Below the pieces are notes generated by a model. The model searched no databases, was not told the DNA's origin, and saw only the letters and a program-made list of their open reading frames with translations. From assembly GCA_030600745.1 (NCBI GenBank), contig JAUVLL010000135.1, positions 1-8,258 on the forward strand: a stretch of 8,258 nucleotides of DNA. The letters run 5' to 3'. This DNA is from Spirochaetaceae bacterium. Lineage in GTDB: Bacteria > Spirochaetota > Spirochaetia > B11-G9. This document shows positions 6,301-8,258 of the stretch, one piece after another. Every line of letters starts with the position of its first letter. Positions within the stretch are counted from its first letter, which is position 1. Position numbers and translations under genes: made by a program.

Positions 6301-7105
6301 ATAATTCATCAGTACCATAGACATATTTTCTTGTCTTCAGATACCCATCGTATGTTTCTTCTATAACCCTGGTAAACCGGCCTTCCGGAAACGAAACTTC
6401 ATCAATACCTGTTGTAAAGGTTGTATGCCTGCAGTGATCAGACCAGTAGGTATCAAGCACTTTAAGTTCAGTAGGGGTGGGATCTCTCTTCTCTTTATTA
6501 CTAAAATATTCCTGGCAAAAATTCAGATCAGCAAAACTCATGGAAAGGGACATATCTTCATGAAACACCTTAAGGGAAGCAGAATCCATTTTTATAAATC
6601 CCTCAATGTACTCTGCCTCTTTCGGAGCATCTCCCAATTCCGGCTTAAGCTTATCCCTGCTCCAGGGACTCCCCTCTTTTGAGTCAACAGTATTGATCAG
6701 ATAGTTTTTAATCCTCTTAAGATCTTTTTTACTGATATCTCCCTTCAGAATATAGACACGGGCAGTATTTATATCCTGCCGGGATCCATGTGTTATAAGC
6801 TGAATACACTGGGAAGCCGAATCAGCCCGCTGATCAAACTGCCCGGTTAGATAAAGAACTGCAAAGGCTGTCTCATCTTTCTCCATGGGAAAATTATCAT
6901 GATAAAGATTATCTACAGGTGGTTCAGAAAGAATTGTTCTGCAGATTTTACTGTAGACTTCATCATCAGGAACTTCAAAATCATAACGATTAAGGATTCG
7001 TACTCCCTCAAGTTTTGGAAGAGTAAGCTGATCTTTCAACTGATGGAACAGATCCAGTGAATGAGTATTGTAGTTCTCTTTTTTCTCAACATATACGCTT
7101 TTCAT
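3299..7105 (-). CDS. purL: Phosphoribosylformylglycinamidine synthase, large single-chain form (PurL)
   Basis: PurL converts FGAR, glutamine and ATP to FGAM. At 1268 residues it is the single-chain enzyme, joining in one protein the functions of PurS, PurL and PurQ. An N-terminal PurS-like region covers roughly 1-150 (including GQFDQRADSASQC, 88-100). A linker leads to the synthetase domain, with TYWSDHCRHTTF (219-230), FKNETHNHPTEIEPFGGA (322-339), VGGMTGRDGCGGAT (449-462), NDFGAGGVSVAIGE (508-521) and GGKDSMSGS (789-797). A glutaminase domain runs from about 1007 (VCIPVFPGTNCE) to the end, with nucleophile Cys1109 in GICNGFQ, and His1239 and Glu1241 in GHSER. Thus the full ammonia-producing triad is present. 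The N-terminus MKSVYVEKKE resembles the clostridial form. The ATG at 7105 has AGGTGG 7 bases upstream and an in-frame TAA two codons upstream, which fixes the start. It lies upstream of, not under, the guanine riboswitch. Confidence 0.98.
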   Translation of the reverse strand: MKSVYVEKKENYNTHSLDLFHQLKDQLTLPKLEGVRILNRYDFEVPDDEVYSKICRTILSEPPVDNLYHDNFPMEKDETAFAVLYLTGQFDQRADSASQCIQLITHGSRQDINTARVYILKGDISKKDLKRIKNYLINTVDSKEGSPWSRDKLKPELGDAPKEAEYIEGFIKMDSASLKVFHEDMSLSMSFADLNFCQEYFSNKEKRDPTPTELKVLDTYWSDHCRHTTFTTGIDEVSFPEGRFTRVIEETYDGYLKTRKYVYGTDELSRDITLMDMAVIGMKDLGKRGLLEDLDVSLEINACSINIDVKVGDSIQKWLLMFKNETHNHPTEIEPFGGAATCLGGAIRDPLSGRSYVYQAMRLTGSGDPTVSMDQTLKGKLPQRVITLGAAAGYSSYGNQIGIATGHVREVYDDDFIAKRMEIGAVIGAALKDNVRRNTPIKGDVVILVGGMTGRDGCGGATGSSRVHDEDSVETAGAEVQKGNPPEERKLQRLFRNGEAARLIKRCNDFGAGGVSVAIGELTEGIVINLDRIPKKYEGLSGTELAISESQERMAVVVEANDEDLFCSLAAEENLLATRVAVVTDTNRLQMEWEDKLIVDFSRDFLDSGGVTARADITLRAPSDRSFFADRKEKCETERDNPKTVYNKWMEILGDLNVCSLQGLSERFDSTIGSGSVLLPFGGKYQLTPIEAMVSKIPVYDGDTFTVSLMSEGYLPAIGKWSPFHGAVYGIIEAVTKIAAAGGDSHRIRLTLQEYFENLGGDKLKWGKPFAALLGALKVQKELSIPAIGGKDSMSGSFNDLVVPPTLAAFAVSVGEASDIISPEFKKTGSDIVILTVQRDKDELPDFGVMRSNLDYLYNLVKEGQVSAAHSVRYGGIAECISKMCFGNMIGIELEDGFDFFGPMYGSVIVELKDKFPELKIPVGVSIHKLGVTVPGERISSNNIVIPLKDALSAWSGSLEDVFPTHHADDTLVTPVPEFFERAEGSKKIEGSKLLKPNLLKNAKPQVCIPVFPGTNCEIDSARQFTRAGAIIKSPVFRNQQVHEIEESLSILAKDIRESQIVMIPGGFSAGDEPDGSGKFIASVLRNNKIEDALMDLINERGGLVLGICNGFQALLKLGLLPYGEIRDMSSDAPTLTFNKIGRHVSRMVRTSVVSTLSPWYSSLSQGMIHTVPVSHGEGRFIGNDEEIRELFERGQISSRYVDLDGNVSMQYPANPNGSAFAVEGLTSPDGRIMGKMGHSERTGDFIGINVPGDKDQKIFESGVNYFL

Positions 7106-7108
7106 TAA

Positions 7109-7189
7109 TTATCCACCTAACTTTTCGATTAACTCTTTACTCCTATTTTCTAAAGTCACAGATTGTGACCTTGATAGATTTTCATTCAT
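7109..7189 (-). CDS. Possible 26-codon ORF bridging the rhuM-like gene and purL
   Basis: An ATG at 7189-7187 overlaps the last eight bases of the rhuM-like gene (ATGAATGA arrangement). It opens a 26-residue frame, starting MNENLSRSQS and ending LIEKLGG, whose TAA (7111-7109) stops three bases before the purL ATG. The end of the frame contains the purL ribosome binding site (AGGTGG, 7118-7113). Either it is a real, coupled leader peptide, or a remnant of a larger gene, or chance. There is no clear Shine-Dalgarno of its own (GAAG only), and I recognise no family. Low confidence. Confidence 0.25.
   Translation of the reverse strand: MNENLSRSQSVTLENRSKELIEKLGG
7152..7172. repeat. Inverted repeat GTCACA-N3-TGTGAC in the rhuM-purL gap
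   Basis: GTCACA (7155-7160), GAT and TGTGAC (7164-7169) form a perfect palindrome, extended on both sides by AAA/CTT to nine pairs if one G-U is allowed on the minus-strand RNA. It lies 10 bases past the rhuM-like stop. Only three T follow the stem on the minus strand, so it would be a poor intrinsic terminator. It may instead be a protein binding site controlling purL. The half-site order is the reverse of a CRP site. Confidence 0.5.
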
Positions 7190-8201
7190 CTTCAACTTTA
7201 TATTCACCCTTTCCCATTATTTTTTTCATTTCACGGTCAAAATCTGAAATATACTTTTTATCTTCAGCTTTTCTATATTTTTCATATTCAAATTTTGCTT
7301 TTCCAATTGCTTTTTGATGGCTTACTATTCCAGCATTAGTAAGAAGTTCTTTTTCACTTATTTTCAAAAAATCATCCAGCTTTTGTATCCAGTCCAACAT
7401 TTTCATTAATCTGCCGTTTGTTGCCTGTAGTTCAGCAAAATCCAGGTACATTGAGACTATGAGATTGAGCTGTTTTAACTCATCTTCTGACAGATAGTTC
7501 TTCGCAATTCCAATGTCTCTTGTGGTTATATATTTGCCTTTAAAATTGGTAAGTCCTAAAAATGGCTTATCAGCATCAACTCTATCATTGATCATCTCGG
7601 CGGCGGTCTGTCCATGGATAGCAAAATGCATCTTGTTTTGCACTGTAGCAAAAAACTCTTTTGTTTCAGCATCATCATTTTTATAATCAATGCTGGTTGT
7701 ATAAATATCAGTTACTTTCTGGTAGAAATTTCTTTCACTGCTTCTAATATCCCGAATTCTTTGCAGTAGTTCTTCAAAATATCGCGATCTGGCACCTTCC
7801 TGTTTCAATCTGTCATCATCCATCGTAAAACCTTTTACAATGTATTCATGAAGCCGTTTTGTTGCCCACTGACGGAACTTTGTCCCCTGAGGGGATTTTA
7901 CCCGATATCCAACTGATATAATAACATCGAGATTGTAGTATTTTACCTGTTTACTTTGAGTTTTCCCCTCTATTGCACCGTGTTTAGTGGTATGTGTAAA
8001 AAATGCACACACCACTTTTTCATCTAATTCTCCTTCATTGAAAATATTGTTTATATGACGAGTTACTGTTGTTCTATCTTTTACAAAAAGAATTGACAGT
8101 TGCTCTTGTGTCAACCAAACAGTTTCATCTTCCAGCTGCACCTGGAGTTTTGTTGTACCGTCTGGGGATGTATAAATTATAATTTCTGAATTATTTCCCA
8201 T
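7182..8201 (-). CDS. RhuM-family protein (Virulence_RhuM), function unknown
   Basis: The 339 residues match my memory of the RhuM family, named after a gene of Salmonella pathogenicity island 3, whose biochemical role is not established. The N-terminal half shows the helix-turn-helix-like TVWLTQEQLSILFVKDRTTVTRHINNIFNEGEL (27-59) and YYNLDVIISVGYRVKSPQGTKFRQWATKRLHEY (88-120), then MDDDRLKQ (127-134). The C-terminal half contains FFATVQNKMHFAIHGQTAAE (183-202), DKPFLGLTNFKG (211-222) and a helical, charged tail. No signal peptide or membrane segment is visible. The ATG at 8201 has an in-frame TAA two codons upstream and AAAGG 7 bases upstream. It has no evident link to purines. Members are patchily distributed and often near mobile elements or restriction genes, so acquisition by transfer is likely. 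Its 3' part is AT-rich (32 G+C in bases 7201-7320). Confidence 0.88.
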   Translation of the reverse strand: MGNNSEIIIYTSPDGTTKLQVQLEDETVWLTQEQLSILFVKDRTTVTRHINNIFNEGELDEKVVCAFFTHTTKHGAIEGKTQSKQVKYYNLDVIISVGYRVKSPQGTKFRQWATKRLHEYIVKGFTMDDDRLKQEGARSRYFEELLQRIRDIRSSERNFYQKVTDIYTTSIDYKNDDAETKEFFATVQNKMHFAIHGQTAAEMINDRVDADKPFLGLTNFKGKYITTRDIGIAKNYLSEDELKQLNLIVSMYLDFAELQATNGRLMKMLDWIQKLDDFLKISEKELLTNAGIVSHQKAIGKAKFEYEKYRKAEDKKYISDFDREMKKIMGKGEYKVEDE

Positions 8202-8235
8202 TTTTTAACCTTTTCTTTATTTCTGATACACCAAG

Positions 8236-8241
8236 ATTATA
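8236..8241 (-). promoter_or_regulatory. -10 box (TATAAT) of the rhuM-like gene
   Basis: A perfect TATAAT reads 8241-8236 on the minus strand, about 34 bases before the ATG, which would place the transcript start near 8230. The matching -35 box would fall just at or beyond the window edge and cannot be seen. Because the rhuM-purL gap shows no clear promoter, this promoter may also supply purL by readthrough. Confidence 0.5.
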
Positions 8242-8258
8242 GAATTTAGTTTTATAGT

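Noticed and set aside
7155..7169. Palindrome as a CRP/FNR-type site
   Set aside because: The half-sites are inverted relative to TGTGA-N6-TCACA and the spacer is three bases, so it does not fit that consensus.
1..8258. CRISPR array, tRNA, rRNA, insertion sequence or a new multi-gene defence system
   Set aside because: There are no regularly spaced repeats, no cloverleaf, no transposase and no terminal inverted repeats. The rhuM-like gene is the only accessory gene, and one gene does not make a system.

Overview
The window is a minus-strand block of de novo purine biosynthesis genes with one unrelated gene at its upstream end. Reading along the minus strand (from high to low coordinates) the order is rhuM-like (8201-7182), purL (7105-3299), a guanine riboswitch with an intrinsic terminator (3272-3104), purE (3071-2592), purF (2552-1113), purM (1120-125) and the first 45 codons of purN (137-1, cut by the window edge). 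No plus-strand gene is convincing; all long plus-strand frames lie antisense to these genes.

The features point to a Bacillota-like (Clostridia-type) bacterium or a spirochaete with similar purine genes, at moderate GC. The evidence is a purine-class riboswitch, a PurF with the Bacillus-type propeptide and four cysteines placed as 4Fe-4S ligands, and a single-chain PurL of 1268 residues resembling the clostridial large form rather than the PurS/PurQ/PurL trio. This assignment is from memory of the families, not from a search.

The enzymes cover PRPP to phosphoribosylamine (PurF), GAR to FGAR (PurN), FGAR to FGAM (PurL), FGAM to AIR (PurM) and the carboxylation branch (PurE). PurE has class I features, so it would need PurK, which is not in the window. 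purC, purB, purH and purD are also absent and may lie beyond base 1 or elsewhere. purF-purM (8 bp) and purM-purN (13 bp) overlap, which indicates translational coupling.

The most informative non-coding element is the 227-base purL-purE gap. It holds a near-textbook guanine aptamer (C at the ligand-specifying position, kissing loops of the right length), a long-range antiterminator that would use the 3' strand of P1, and a strong terminator just before the purE ribosome binding site. The riboswitch therefore controls purE-F-M-N directly and lies downstream of purL. A purL transcript can be cut or extended at this point, but purL initiation is not controlled by it.

The rhuM-like gene directly upstream of purL is unrelated to purine synthesis, is more AT-rich in the part sampled, and belongs to a patchily distributed family. 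It looks like an acquired gene that sits where a purL leader would be expected. I see no convincing new multi-gene system. The points most worth a second look are the riboswitch position and its three-copy CCAAAGG/CCTTTGG element, two mini-ORFs that exactly bridge gene junctions, and a triplicated six-residue PurF propeptide.
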